In this document: positions 48,001 through 60,400 of the stretch, in pieces
Layout of the letters: the number at the start of each line of letters is the position of its first letter
How positions within the stretch are numbered: position 1 is the stretch's first letter
Source of the DNA: Emydura subglobosa
Lineage: Eukaryota; Chordata; Testudines; Chelidae
Direction of reading: 5' to 3'
Assembly (NCBI GenBank): GCA_007922225.1
Contig: ML679958.1
Span: forward strand, 58,546,838-58,610,837
DNA length: 64,000 nucleotides
Program-made: the position numbers and the translations under genes
Notes under the pieces: model-generated
What the model saw: only the letters and a program-made list of their open reading frames with translations
Databases searched by the model: none
Told to the model about the DNA's origin: nothing

Positions 48001-48180
48001 CAGTTTTGTTTTTAATTAATGAAGATTTCTGTTGCCCAGAGGACCAATTCTCGTTCATCTTTGTATGATACTTCTCCCCCTAAATTCCTGAATTTCTAAG
48101 TGTATCAGTATATTAAACTAATCCTTTTGCAGAAAGTGTGGCCAGAAAGACGCTTTATATTTAAATAGAGGAGATTGTCC
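45011..48180. other. Intronic sequence with no recognised feature
   Basis: AT-rich except for a more GC-balanced stretch at 46770-47800. That stretch has short frames without recognisable domains and may contain a decayed repeat I cannot name. Confidence 0.5.
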
Positions 48181-48185
48181 TAAAT

Positions 48186-48245
48186 TTGTATACAGCACCT
48201 AACACATAGTGGGACTCCATTCATGGTAAGTACCTTCTGGTACTC
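48186..48245 (+). mobile_element. L2-like LINE 3' tail fragment
   Basis: GTATACAGCACCTAACACAT and GTGGGACTCCATTCATGG follow the tail seen at 34744 and 52060. Short and diverged. Confidence 0.4.
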
Positions 48246-48304
48246 CAATGATATAGATTATACAGGTATACATGATGATAAGATTATCAGGCTCAAATAG
48301 GATG

Positions 48305-48445
48305 TGACAGATTTGTAGAGTTTTAAGACCAGAAAAGGACTATTATAGCCACACAATAAAATACATTAAAAAAAATCTGACCTGCATAACACCAAGAGTT
48401 TCTACATCAAGTGCATAACATGTGGTTGAGCTAAAACATGACTGT
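48305..48445 (-). mobile_element. CR1-type LINE 3' fragment
   Basis: GATTTGTAGAGTTTTAAGAC, CAGAAAAGGACTATTATAGC, ATCTGACCTGCATAACACC and AGAGTTTCTACATCAAGTGC parallel the CR1 3' end at 14846. Diverged. Confidence 0.6.
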
Positions 48446-49272
48446 AGTAATTTGGGAAGTGAGCCTGAGAGATGCAGAATTCAGTGCGAAGAAGTTAAGT
48501 GCTCAGTATGCCCTTCTTCTGCCTTTCCCCAGAAAATTAGAGGTCTGACCTTAATCTGGCTAGAAGTTAAACACAATTTTCAGACTTTCAGACTGAGTCT
48601 CATGGACAACTCCCTCTTCACTGACATGCAGAGAACTTCCCAGTAATCAGACGATAGGTCTAGTGCATTGTTCATATTGTTAGCTAAAACAGCAGGGCAC
48701 TTTTACTGCTTCTCTTCCATTCTACACCCCAGTTAGCAAAGGGCTAATCAATTCAGATTTTCCCACCCTTCACATTAAGTGCCACGACAGATGGCCTCCT
48801 CAGTATGCAGTAGTATTGTCTGCCTGGAGTCAAGTACAACAGTGTTTCTCTGTGGTACTAGTGTAATCTGCAAATCTTGTTCCGTTTCATTCTGGCCCCC
48901 ACATCACCACAGGAATGTGTACAGCACAGAGCTGGTTGATTGCATTGATGGGGGAAGCTGCTTGCAAAATTCAAAGGAAGGGGGAAGCATTAGCCCCAAA
49001 TATTCTGCTCATGACACCCAAGACACTGGTTAAAGGAGTAAATTTGTTGCAACAAAACTTTTGTAGCTCTATGTTTTTTACCTAACAAGTTTCCATCATA
49101 TGAATGCGTCTCTGATTCTGTTTGTTTTATAGTTAAATGATCCACACTTGGTTCTCTCGTTTCCTAATTTGTTTTGGATCAGTTTGCAGCTGGACTGTGT
49201 CTAATTTTATCATGCTGATTTCTTCTAACACAAAAATCTGCTTTTGTGGGACAGTGCTATGGTAGTACTAGC

Positions 49273-49389
49273 CAATGGTTCTCAACCAATTTACCATTGT
49301 GGGCTGCATCCAATACTACCTGTATGGCCCTGAGGATGTCACATGGGTCACAGCTGTGTGCTGATTGGGCCACAGTTTGAGAACCACTG
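49273..49389. mobile_element. Short hAT MITE (about 117 bp)
   Basis: CAATGGTTCTCAACCAATTT at the left faces CACAGTTTGAGAACCACTG at the right. TACTAG occurs just outside both ends, a worn 8 bp duplication. Same terminal type as the 9966 element but much shorter. Confidence 0.8.
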
Positions 49390-49829
49390 TACTAGACAGA
49401 ATGAAATTAAATTCACAGTGTAATTTAAGAGGATTATAAGGTGTTAGAAAGCCATAAAATCTCTTTTGTATTTGCAGGGAGTCCTCGCTCATTCCCTGTT
49501 GGATTTTCAGTGGCATGCTTTGGATACAAATGTCACAATGTACTATTGTTTAACACAGAAACAAAAAACAGTCTTCCTGGATTTTTGTTCATTCTATAGT
49601 TTTTGTGGAATCCAGCTGTTCTGCTGTAGGCCTTAGCAATCAAGATGGTATTTTATAACTCACTGTATTGAATGGTTCAGTTTGCAAATGTGGCTGACTT
49701 GCTGCTATATTGAAGATTTCTCAAATTTAAGGAATATATGCTTTCAGAATAATTATAGTAATAAATCACCAAAATGCATCAGAGAATGAAAATAAGTTGA
49801 CTATGTCAAGTGATGTAGACTGAGAACTT

Positions 49830-50032
49830 TTGAGTTCATATATCAGTTCTGACACTGATTCCCTCTCTAGCTTTGGGCAAGTCACTTAATCTCTCTGCCT
49901 CTGTTTCTTTATTTGTGAAGTGGGGTTGTTGTTTACCTATCTTACAGAGGTACTAAGTATTGATTGAACATTCACATATTGAATTTTGGAGATGAAAAGC
50001 ACGGTGTCGCTGCAAAACGTTTTATTAAATAT
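49830..50032 (+). repeat. MIR-like SINE
   Basis: GTTCATATATCAGTTCTGAC, CTAGCTTTGGGCAAGTCACT, TAATCTCTCTGCCTCTGTTT and CTTACAGAGGTACTAAGTAT are MIR landmarks. It lies about 100 bp upstream of the exon at 50125. Confidence 0.88.
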
Positions 50033-50124
50033 AAAGTTTTTTAAAAAATAGATTGTAGTACTTTGTGCAGAGAAATACCCAGAGGGTGTGCATCTTTTTA
50101 AAAAAAAAATTTTTTAATTAATAG

Positions 50125-50268
50125 ATTGAGTATGAAAAGAAGAAAAAAGAAGATGGGAAAAGAGCTCGGGCTGACAAACAGCAAGTGTTGGACATGCTTT
50201 TTTCAGCCTTTGAGAAACACCAGTATTACAACATTAAGGACTTGGTGGACATAACTAAACAGCCTGTG
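50125..50268 (+). CDS. GTF2F2: GTF2F2 internal exon (TFIIF subunit beta), exon 7 by mammalian numbering
   Basis: Forty-eight codons begin IEYEKKKKEDGKRARADK and continue through QVLDMLFSAFEKHQYY and DLVDITKQPV. This is the end of the lysine-rich linker and the start of the C-terminal winged-helix DNA-binding domain of RAP30. That domain contacts promoter DNA near the polymerase II active centre. The acceptor AG is at 50123-50124 and the donor GTATGT starts at 50269; the exon is 144 bp and begins and ends in phase 0. It continues exactly where the 40199-40298 exon stops in the protein. Differences from the human protein as remembered are conservative (K for R, Q for H, I for L). The acceptor is preceded by a run of A and then a T-rich and A-rich stretch rather than a strong pyrimidine tract. 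The last exon, carrying the rest of the winged helix, is not in the window. Confidence 0.96.
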
Positions 50269-51560
50269 GTATGTACCTGTTTATAATAACCTTTGTAACA
50301 TTTTTCAGTAATTACCACTACAAAATATATTGAAATATTAGGAATATGCCATTTATATTTACAGTACATAGTCTTCAAAATATACCTTTTAAATGTATTT
50401 ATGGATTGTTTATATTAATGAGAGGTAAGCTGGCACACAACTTTAAGATACATTTATTCAGAACTATGCAGATACTAAATATTGTAGAGAATAAATCCTC
50501 CCTTGGCAAAGAGATGGCTAAAATAATCTAATAAATCTCTTCTATATTTGGCTTCTATGTTTTAATGCTAGAAATCAGACTGTATAGCTCTCTATATAGG
50601 TAGAATATATAAATAGGTAGCTATATAGATAGGTAGAAAAAAATCAAGTATCATAATTTCAGGCTCTCAATACATTTAATATTAAATATTCTCATTATTG
50701 CCAACATTCAGACTTCTAAAATGCCACTTTTTTTGAGTGGGGTCTGGCTCTTTTCTACCTCATTTGTGTGTGTGGATGTTTAGGATGAAAATAAAACATG
50801 AAAAGAAACACACAAATATATACTCAAAACGGGTTTTGGAGGGGAGTAGCCCTGTCCCCTTTTCCCCTTGATGAAACTGCATACCACAGCCTCACTCTGT
50901 TCTGTATCCCCAAGAGACTCCAGCCCTTGGATTTATTTTCTGTTTCTCTTTCCCGTCCTGTCAGATCCCAACAGTACCCCACAGCAAGTGCTAGCAGCCG
51001 TCTGCAGGGGAGAGGCTACTTTTCATGCCCTGTTCATTCTGGCAGGGGAAGTGGAAAAGGAATTGCACCCGTAGGATTTTGTCTCTTTCTCCAGTTCCCG
51101 GGGATTTCTGTCTTTACAGATATCCTCAGAGCATCAAGTGCAAAGCTGCTGTTCAGCTTCTAACTCCCTGGTCTCTCCTTTGTGTGAGGCTCTCCCACTG
51201 AGCTGCGGTGTGGGGGGAGGGAGAGAGGGCCCCCCTCCCTGCAGGAACTGTAAGTAGTTGTTGCCTGCTGAACTCAGTAGTATTCCCTGGAGTCCAGTAG
51301 TAGGAACTGCAGCAGCTCTGGCTAATTTCCTGCACTACTTCCAGCAGCCCATGTTCTCACAACACAACACAGTGGCCCAAATTGTAACATAAAATGATAA
51401 GAGCCTTATTATAATACAGTGAATACACGTCAGTTTTGCGCATTTCGTACATATCAAGTGTGGAGATATGTGAATAAATAGACAGTCAGTTTAAAAATTT
51501 TAACCAGTTAAACGATGGAATACCCTCTTTGAGCAGGTCCACAAAGCCATCAATCTCTTA
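50269..51560. other. Intronic sequence with no recognised feature
   Basis: A TATATAGGTAG-type short repetition lies at 50590-50640. The stretch 50830-51340 is more GC-rich, with a CCTCACTCTG and CTCTCCTTTG segment and frames of up to 121 codons that have no recognisable domain. I could not name a repeat. Confidence 0.5.
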
Positions 51561-51830
51561 AGCCATGTCTATACTTACAAGTTTACAGCAGCACAGAGCT
51601 ATGTTATGCCGACAAGAGAGGGCTCTCCCGTCAACATAATAAAACCAGCTCAGTGAGCGGCAGTAGCTATGTCGGCAGGAGAGTGTCTCCCACTGACAGC
51701 GCTGTGCACACGAGCGCTTATGCCAGCAAAACTTATGTCACTGAGGGCCCCTGTGTGACATGTGACATGTCACACCCCTGGTGACAAAGGTTTTGCCGAC
51801 AAAAGTGTTAGTGTATACATGACTTAAGTC
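51561..51830. mobile_element. MITE, GCCGACA-rich family
   Basis: GCCATGTCTATACTTACAAG at the left faces GTGTTAGTGTATACATGACT at the right. The interior has TATGCCGACAAGAGAGGGCT and TATGTCGGCAGGAGAGTGTC. A TGTGACA triplicate lies at 51753-51772. Non-coding. Confidence 0.7.
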
Positions 51831-52059
51831 AGGAACTTGGAAGGCTTACTTATTCTGCAATGCCTAGAAAAAACAAGCTGATTAAGTCATTCATTTCTTT
51901 ATTTCATTTCTTTAGCATTTGAGTAAACTCTTCATCTGTGTGGAGGGTGTAGGGATGCAAGCTGAGAGTTGGTGTAGAAGGAAGATGTGGGCTGGGGAAG
52001 GGAATCTTGTGTTCTCAACTGTTTAAAATAAATAAATAAAAATAAAAATGTAACCAGTA

Positions 52060-52228
52060 AAATGTGACCTGTCATCATCCTGATCACTTTGCTTATACTC
52101 TGTACCCCTCACTCCCACTTTTTGTCCTAATCCTTTTAGACTGTTCTTATTGGGAGCAGGGACTTCAGTATTTGAAAAGTGCATAGCACAATCTGGGCTA
52201 TACACCAATCTAAATAATATCTGGCGCT
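52060..52228 (+). mobile_element. L2-like LINE 3' tail
   Basis: ATTGGGAGCAGGGACTTCAG, AAAAGTGCATAGCACAATCT and GGGCTATACACCAATCTAAA correspond to the GGGGCAGGGACC ... CTAGCACAATGGGG ... tail order of this LINE family. Confidence 0.6.
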
Positions 52229-52667
52229 TTCATTTTATTCCCTTGAAATAAATTATATTCTGCTCGTAGTGTGGTGGATCTACATTAATTAATTACTCTA
52301 ATCTTGGTGAGCTCTATTGCTTTCAACTGTAGAACTCTTAATAATAATACAGTCTATTTAAATGTATGTTCTGTTCCAAACTAGCACCACATTTTCCTGT
52401 TCACTTGAGCTGCACCTGCAAATTTATCTGAAGATTACCAGGATTTTACTATTGTTAAACCCTTTCCCTCTCAGTATGTTTTGTAGACTATTCTGGATAA
52501 TGTGATATATAGTTGCCTCTTCCTTTTTACTTTTTTGATGGATGTTTCCCATATTTGTTTGCTGATGCACTTTCAATTCCCTACACCCAAATATTAGTGG
52601 TGATACTACAGCCTGTGCTTGGCTACCTTCCTCTTTGTTCATGTGATATCCAGTAGTGATAACTTAG

Positions 52668-52930
52668 GGTATGTCTATACTGATGGCAGCAAAGTCGCCG
52701 CTGCCAGATCGATCTTTCTGGATCAATTGAGTGGTCAGTGTAGACCCACTCAGTTGATCAGGAAGTCGACTGAGTAAAACTACCCCCTCAAGTAGCGTAG
52801 CGCTGCATCAACGGGAACACAGTGAAGATGGCGCACAGAAGGGAAGCACAGCAGTCAATAGGAGTTGCGCAAGCTACTCTGCCTAGTTTGCATAACTCCT
52901 GCCGAATCTCCAGGTAAGTGTAGACCAGGG
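52668..52930. mobile_element. MITE, GGGTATGTCTA family
   Basis: AGGGTATGTCTATACTGATG at the left and AGGTAAGTGTAGACCAGGG at the right are inverted. The interior holds GATCGATCTTTCTGG and GTCAGTGTAGACCC. Non-coding. Confidence 0.72.
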
Positions 52931-54497
52931 CTCCGAAATGTTCTTTCAATATGCTACATACCCCCCACACACAATTATCATGCTAAATTCCTAATTGTAT
53001 TTCTTTAAGTACCTCTCTAGTATTTTCTAAATGGAAACTATTCCTTTAGCAGCTGTTCTTTGTTCATCCAATTTTCATTACAATGTGCCAAATTTCCCAG
53101 TACTCGTAGACATTAATCTCTAGTGTGAAATGTTATTTTTTTCCAAAAATATAGTATCTGTTCCTATTACACACGGTGGCTATCATTGTTGCCATAGCAG
53201 CTTTGCTTTACTCTCTCTCACACTCACTCTCTCACTCTTTCTTGGTATGTAATTTTTCCTCTAGGTTTCTAAATACTGTGGTTATTTTCAGAATTGACTA
53301 AAAGGTTTTGCCGATTCTTTTTTCAGCTATGTTAGAATTAAATCTATTGATGCTTACCTCAGTAGGGTGTTAATGTTTAAAATTCACTTCGCAAAAGAGT
53401 CAAAAACTTAGTTAATCAAATAGCAAATAAATGCTAATATTTTTTCTGTGTGGTTGTAAGTAGCGTCCTTCTGACACTTTTGAAGAATACATTAGTACAT
53501 GTTGGATCTGACATTATATTTAATCTGAGGACCTGTAAACACAGAGCAGGTCTCTTGTGAATTCTAATTAATTTTATATTTTTACTTCAAAATAATATAA
53601 ACATAAAAATAGCATACAAATTATGCTATAATAGCCAAATCTACTCTCCTTTGTCCTGATGTAAATACAGAATAACTCCATAAAAGTTGTCTGAGTTATT
53701 TCAGACGTAGACAGAATAAATAACAGAGAATAGAATTTGTCTAGTGTGTAAACAATAAAATATCCAGTAAAGAACAGGTTTTCTGTGTCTAATTTGAACT
53801 GTATTTTGTATAACATGGCTAATACTGAAGACTGTTTATAATTTTTTCTAACACTTAAGCTTAGTCGACTTGTTCTGAAGTGGTTTGCATTCCTCACAGT
53901 TTTCAGAGCATAGATATTGAGGCACATTGCAGTTCCCCAAAGTATGTTCTCCTTATAATGCCGCACTCACATTTCACTCTCCATTTAAAAAACTGCATTG
54001 AAGCTTCTAATACCTTAAAAAGTGCAATAGCAGTAAAAGCTTCTTATTCTGTAACTGCAGTGTTTGAAATTTTGAAGACAGTTTTTCCAAACCAAAAAAT
54101 TGAAAGAATTTATGTGGGAATGATTTACTAAGTGCACTCCTTTTTATCTTTTTTAATGCAGAATATTTCAATGATATTGGTACAGTGAGATCTGATCCTA
54201 TAGCTCTCAGTGCATGTAACAAATATTATGGGGTAACATTAAAATAATGGATATTGCTGAAGAACAGAAAACAGCAGTTTATCTTAAGTTTTTTCAGCCA
54301 AACCACTGGAAAATCTTGTGCCAATGGATTATTGGTTTCCTAGAATTGATGGATGCTGGATCCTCTCTTGGTACATCAGACTTCCTCACCTCTGCAGCCT
54401 ATCTAATCTTCCTTCTAGCATGAGCAATGGGAAGTTCAAAGGTTACTCTGAAATCATTCTTCTCATTACTGTTTATTTTTCCGTCAGTGGTTTATTG
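52931..54497. other. Intronic sequence with no recognised feature
   Basis: AT-rich. A CTCTCACACTCACTCTCTCA run lies at 53211-53240. The 130-codon minus frame at 53574-53966 has AT-driven composition and no domain. Confidence 0.55.
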
Positions 54498-54801
54498 CAG
54501 GCGTCGGCAATTTATGGCACGCATGCCCAAAGTGACATGCGCAATGATTTTGAGTGTCACTCGCCACTCCCCCCTTACGGCTCCACCCCTCTTCCACGTG
54601 GGCCTAGCAGCACCAGAGCCGCACCGTGCCGCAGCTCCCTCCCCCTCCTGGCCCTGGCCCTCTCCCATGTGATGTCACATGGGCGTAGCACTGGGAGAGG
54701 GGTGGGAGTAGCTCCTGGCCAGGGCTCTGGGCCCCCGGCATGTGAGAGAGGATAAAGGGGGAAGACGTGGCACACCACATCCGAAAGGTTGCCAACCCCT
54801 G
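54498..54801. mobile_element. Non-autonomous hAT element (304 bp)
   Basis: CAGGCGTCGGCAATTTATGG at the left and AAGGTTGCCAACCCCTG at the right are inverted hAT ends. GTTTATTG is perfectly duplicated at 54490-54497 and 54802-54809, an 8 bp target-site duplication. The interior is GC-rich compared with the flanks, which creates long spurious frames on both strands. No transposase. Confidence 0.95.
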
Positions 54802-57142
54802 GTTTATTGAATACTCTGGATTGTTCTAGTTTTCTATGTTGCCTTTTTCTAATAAAATTCCTGTTACTTCCTGTTGCCCTTTTCCAAATCCTGATGACAA
54901 AGCTAGCATTCACTGAGAGTAGCATTTGCCCTCCCATACTTTTCAATTGCTCTTAATTTTCTCAGATTAATGTGCCTCAACTTTGAAATAGTATTATATT
55001 AGATTTTAACTTGAAGAGGTTGCACAAATACGCGGTTTTTTATTTTGATGGAGTTTTCAAATATACAGGATGTGCAATGTAGCCAAATTCTTTTCTGTGC
55101 TTTTTCTCCTTACTTTAGCTCTTGCGTTTAATATGGAGTAAGACTGAATCTTTAATATTAATCTGTAAGAGATGGGCAACAAGTTTCTTGGAGAAATTAT
55201 ACTGTTAATTATGTTCGGGCCAGAGTCACTTGTAGGAGTCTCTTTCCCTGACACGTGCATATAACTCCTACTAGCTTCAATGGGTTTAGAGATGGTTTAA
55301 TATCATTAACACTTTTTTCACTTCAAAAAAGTTGTGTTTATATTAAGGTGAGAGATCTAAAGCAAAGGGGAAGTGGAGGGGGATAGAGAAGGAGATGAAA
55401 AGCAAAGAAGGGGGACAGAGAATGAATGTAATGTGGGGCATTGAGGAAGAACTTACTGTGTGACAGCAAAAAATCAATGTGAAACTAGTAATCAGAGCTG
55501 GCCTTAAGAACGTTTGAGACAAGTGCCAGACAGAGCCGTCCAGATATCAGGAGCATTTGCAGGTGCCCTTATGCTCAAAGAGTAGTCTCTTTAAAAAAGA
55601 CAGAACTCACTTCTGTCCTCATACATTTAAAACTGGACAGTGCCAACAAGCAAAGGCTCAGAGACTAAATCCTGAGGAACCTGAAGTTGATAAATTAATT
55701 TTCCAGAAGTTGGAGATACACAATCCTTGTATCTAAGATTATCTGAACACGGACAGAAAATAATCTAGCATCCCCTTTCACAAAAGACTGTGAATCCCTA
55801 ATAATGCTAACCAGATTCTAAACATAGTGTTTTAACATCAGTTAAGGGTGTAGAGATGAAGGTTGTCTGTGGTTGAATGAGATGTAGTTGACTTCTTTTT
55901 CAGACTGAGCAGAGTGATTCAATAATGTTATCTACTCATTGTTTGTTGCCCAAATAATTTTGTAATTAGCACTGTATATTCATTGAAACCCTGCTAGTTA
56001 ATTAATGGACGTTCTGTGTCTGCGAAAGGATACTCTTGCGTTTGTTAATTTCAGCTTCAGCATTTTCAAGGCGTTCTCTTCATAAAGGGAGAATACTTAC
56101 AAAAGTTGTCTTGAATCCCTGATCACGTACAATTTTGCTTCAGACTGCGGAAAAAAACCCACATAAAACTTACTTGTGGTGATAGATGATACGGGAATTC
56201 TAGAATCAGACTGGTATATTTATTATGCTCATTTGCATGTCAGTACATAGACATTCTGTCTAATCTAACAGTATAATTGTTCCAGTGGAATGTAGCTGTT
56301 TTGGGAGGTCCTGGTCATGTAACCCAGAATTTGACATTCCTGCCTATTACCCCCAGAACTTGACAGTACTGCAGTCAGCTATCTTGTGTGTTCAGCCACT
56401 ACCAGCTGAGAACCGAACCTTACGTAGCTAGAATTAAATTTTAGGACGCAGAGAGGCAAAGCTATGCTACTGCATGTTTGCAGTTTTGCTATCAGAATGA
56501 GAGGATGGAACAGGGAGTTAATGTACTGTGAAAATAGAAGGAATGTTTGGACAGCCGACCTTTGCTTTAAGTGCCTCTGATTCCTCTGACATATAAGTTT
56601 TATTGTTGTTATGACTAGAAATGTTTTGATAAGAGATGAGTAGTTTTGCTGAAACGAATAGAATTGGGATCCATTAGGGGTTACCATGGTGACCCAAGAG
56701 GAGTTATGTGCTTTGTTTAAAGTTGGCCATAAAAGATTAGCTGAAAGAACATACTTTGGAGCAGTCCGAGGAAGTTTTTCTTTGGTCAAGGATCTGGCAC
56801 CAAAACACCCCAGCAGCTAGATGGAAGGAGGGCCTCCCAGAAGGTTGTCTGTTGATTCCTTGAAACCATCTTAACTTCGATAAATATAAAGGTTTAAGAT
56901 GTTCTGAACCTACTGCTACAGCGTGTATGTGCATATGTGAGACCTAATTTTAAAAAGTAGTTTTAGGTTTTAAAAAAAAAAAAAAAGCATTCTTCTTTGT
57001 GCCAATCATTTATTGGATGGAGGAGCTGTGTCCCCATTGATTTATTCCTAACATCATCTGGAGGGAAACAGTTAAGTTACCGCTTCTTTGGTTTCTGAAA
57101 ACTCTGGGTAACAGTAACATAGGGAGAGGTGATCTTTTAAAA
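54802..57142. other. Intronic sequence with no recognised feature
   Basis: Purine-rich tract at 55370-55430 and A-run at 56972-56986. No gene or named repeat. Confidence 0.55.
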
Positions 57143-57420
57143 TGTAGGGCATGGCTACACAGCAAAAAATTCCATGGCAAGAAGTCTCAGAACCTGGGTT
57201 AACTGACTCGGATTCATGCTGCAAGACTAGAAATAGCATCATAGAGGCTCAGGCTGGAGCCTGAGCTCCGAAATCCTCCCTCTTCATCAGGTTTTCAGAA
57301 CCCAGATTCCGGCCCAACCTGTCTGCACTGCTATTTTTAGCCCTGCAGCGTGTGACCCATGAGCCTGAGTCAGTTAACTCAGGCTCTAAAACCAACTGTG
57401 TAGACATGTCCTTAGGCCAC
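57143..57420. mobile_element. Palindromic MITE, GGGCATGGCTACAC family
   Basis: AGGGCATGGCTACACAGC at the left faces AACTGTGTAGACATGTCCTT at the right. CCTGGGTTAACTGACTCGG faces CTGAGTCAGTTAACTCAGGC, and GGCTCAGGCTGGAGCCTGAG is nearly self-complementary. Relative of the 41851 element. A minus-strand frame of 73 codons is spurious. Confidence 0.82.
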
Positions 57421-60400
57421 CAAGGCCAAACTGAGGGACGATTTAGTATATCAGGATAGAAACCTTGCATTGGATTCTGTAATCAAAGGGGAGCAAGCGC
57501 AGATAGTAGAGAATGAGGTGATGTATTCATGATGGTCTGTATTAGTAAGCAGATAGAAAATGGTATCATTTTCTTCCAGTTGGAGCTTTTTCAGGACACA
57601 TGGTTTCATTTCAAGAGATGAGTTGCACTAATCAACCTGAAGGTCACCAAAGCCATGGATCACTTAGCCAGGAGCCTGTAAAATAGCAGTCTTCAGGCCA
57701 GTCACGGATGACAATGGGTGGCTTAGCTGCCATGACTATTTGAGCATCTAATAGCACTGAGTAATCCAAAGGATGCTTGGGCTATAATATGACAGGTACC
57801 TTTGATAGTGCAGGTTATTAGTGAGTCAGTGAGTTTTCTTTAATGACTTCGTTATGTAATCTGGCTGCTAATTTCCAGTAGGCATTGTGAAAGCTGGGAG
57901 GTGGAGTTAGGTTTGGTGTAAAGGAGGGGGAGGGGGATCAAGTTGTAATATGTGTAATCTTGACATTTCAGCCTATGTCATTTCACCACTCCCCCACCAT
58001 TAATAATAATAATGTGGAGTCTTTAGTTTTATTTGACTACAGGAGAGGCCTTTAGAAATGGGGGAACAGTTGCTCCTATTGATCTTCTGGATTCAGATTG
58101 AGAAAGACCTGCGACTATGGGGATTGGGGTTTATTTTGTAATTTTAACTAAACTATTTCTCTGCTCACTATTTCACAGTTGAAAGAGTTTTTGTAGGAAC
58201 TAGCAGGAACAGTTTTTATATAATAGATCCATTATGCTGTAGTGGTGGCAGCATCTTTGTTAAGTTTGTGTTAGAGTTCAGTTTTAACAGGAGCTTTAAA
58301 ATCTTTATTTTGTAAAAATCTCCTTGAAGTGGCAAAAACCAAAAGATAAAGTATAAACTTTGAGCACTGTTTGACTTTTTCATGGTGATTTGGTGAAAAG
58401 AGAATTGATGCAGCGAGAATTATGAGTTCAAAAATAGTGTCTTTTGGCAGCTTTTTCCCCCATGGGAATGTCTTTTCTTTGTATTGTTGCAAAAGCAGAT
58501 CTAACAAACTCTGAGACCAGTCTTCTGGCCACATTGTTGCTCTTCATGTGCCGATTCCTCGAATATCAGATATACATTGATAGTGTTTGTCTACAGAATA
58601 TTTTATTCATAACAGAAACCATAACAGAAATATGTGCCAAGCCGAACCCATCACATTTTAATTTGATGACAAATCTGTCGAAGTGTGAATGCCAAAAACT
58701 ACTGGGTGAGGCTAACAAAAAAAAGAAAAGAGGTTTACACACTCTCCCCCCACTTCACCAAAGACCCTGATAGCTTATGGGATTTTAGCCTGAAATGGGT
58801 AAGGAACACTAGGGGTTCAAATCTCATCTTTAAGTGCTGTTTTAAATTTCCTTGCTATTTACTACCCTTATATTATTGACTACAACAATGAATCCCAACC
58901 TAGAAGACAGTGAGGGAAGAGAGCTGCTGACTGTTCGTTTAGTCACTGCTAAACATGCAGGGTTGCTCTTGGTGTACTTGTTTTCAGTAACTTTAATGGG
59001 GATAAAATGTCATATCGACCCAAGGAATACACTGAGGCATATTGCAGCCTCTCTTACTCTTCTGAAGGGTCAACATATGAACAGCCTGAACATATTTTCT
59101 CTCTGAATTGTTGAGAGGGGCACCACCTCTTATCCCTAACTCTGGCAAGCTTTTCCACTGAGGCACACTAAAGCCATGAGGGGAAAAACAAGGAATTTAG
59201 CTAGCAAAAACTGTGTTTAAAGATAGCTAAGGCAGTGGCTGGACACGCCCACCGCATCTTCCCAAAACCTTAAAAGCATGAAAATAAGCTAATGAGAAAG
59301 ACTTGTTTATTCCTTTCCATCTTTGTATTGCCTGTAACTCCATCTACAACACACGCCAGAATGCTTTCACGCCCATCTCCAACTGATATCCAACATCAAT
59401 ATGTATCCCAATCTCATCCAGCTTTACACTGTAAGGCAAAACTTTAACAGTAGCCTCAGCAACATTAATGCAAAATGATTTTCCAAAGGCATGCACTGTG
59501 TGACAGTCAGATGCCTTGATCTGATGGTGTATAAATGGTATGAAAGCATTTGAGGTCTCTGTGAAGGATTTGTGGCAGAGTGCGAATTTGATGGAGATTG
59601 AAGGAAAATTCAAGTGCTTTTCTTTCAAATATAAGTTTGGTTTACTACGGATAGTTGAAGTCAGACAGTTTTAGATCAAGGAGATAATATTACAGCTCTA
59701 CTGCCCCTTAGTTTCTCTTAACAAGAGTAAAAGATTTTTTTAGAATATGTTAGAACATTGCTACCTACCACATTCTTAAAATACACGTTTTTATTCTAAT
59801 CAAAGAAACTTGAGAATTGATGCTCCTATGAAGCGTTTACCTTTTATGCTCTGTTCCCTAACTTCCTGCCCCCTCTCCCCAAATGTGGGAAAAGGGAGAG
59901 GTTCCCCTACCAGTTAATTTTTTCTCTTTATTCTAACTCAGGACTAACTGAAAACAAAGGGAAGTTTCTCAAGCAGGGAAATGCAACAAAAACAGGCTAA
60001 TGGCTTCGGTGTGTCAGTCCTATTTTGCATTATTCTTGTAAGCTTGTTTTTGCTCTTTCTGTAAGCGAGATTTCTTTTGTTACTTTCAGATAAAATTTTG
60101 AGTTACAGTAAAGAGACAGATGCTAGGATTGGCAAAGAAATCTCACTTCTACCCGCCCCCAAAACTCCCAGTCTCTGCTCTCCAGTCTTCGGTGCTGGCA
60201 GGGAGATGAATATGGGTACAGATATGGAGAATTCTTAGTTGCTTTCAAAGTGTTTGAGGGTGCAGGATTTTCATCTACAACTCCAGAATCCACCTACATA
60301 TACGATAAATAAAATAACCTCACTTAAAACAATCATTGACATATTTTTAAAAATGCATCTTTTTTTTAAAAAAAAAATTCAGCTCTAACATTTTCTAAAT

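Larger units (their letters stand above)
40299..50124 (+). other. GTF2F2: GTF2F2 intron between the two visible exons (complete)
   Basis: The intron is 9,826 bp, with a GTAAGT donor and a TTAATTAATAG acceptor. It is phase 0, between Asn of the upstream exon and Ile of the downstream exon. It contains several MITEs, a CR1 fragment, a small hAT element and a MIR-like SINE about 100 bp before the acceptor. Confidence 0.93.

Noticed and set aside
50798..51163. 121-codon plus frame in a GC-richer stretch
   Set aside because: Ser/Leu/Arg-rich without domain, not flanked by consensus splice sites consistent with GTF2F2; probably a decayed repeat.
53574..53966. 130-codon minus-strand frame
   Set aside because: AT-rich composition with no recognisable domain and no splice or promoter context; likely chance.
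54318..54755. 145-codon plus frame and 123-codon minus frame around 54.3-54.9 kb
   Set aside because: Both run through the GC-rich hAT element, where stops are rare; low-complexity Pro/Ser/Arg composition and no conserved motif.
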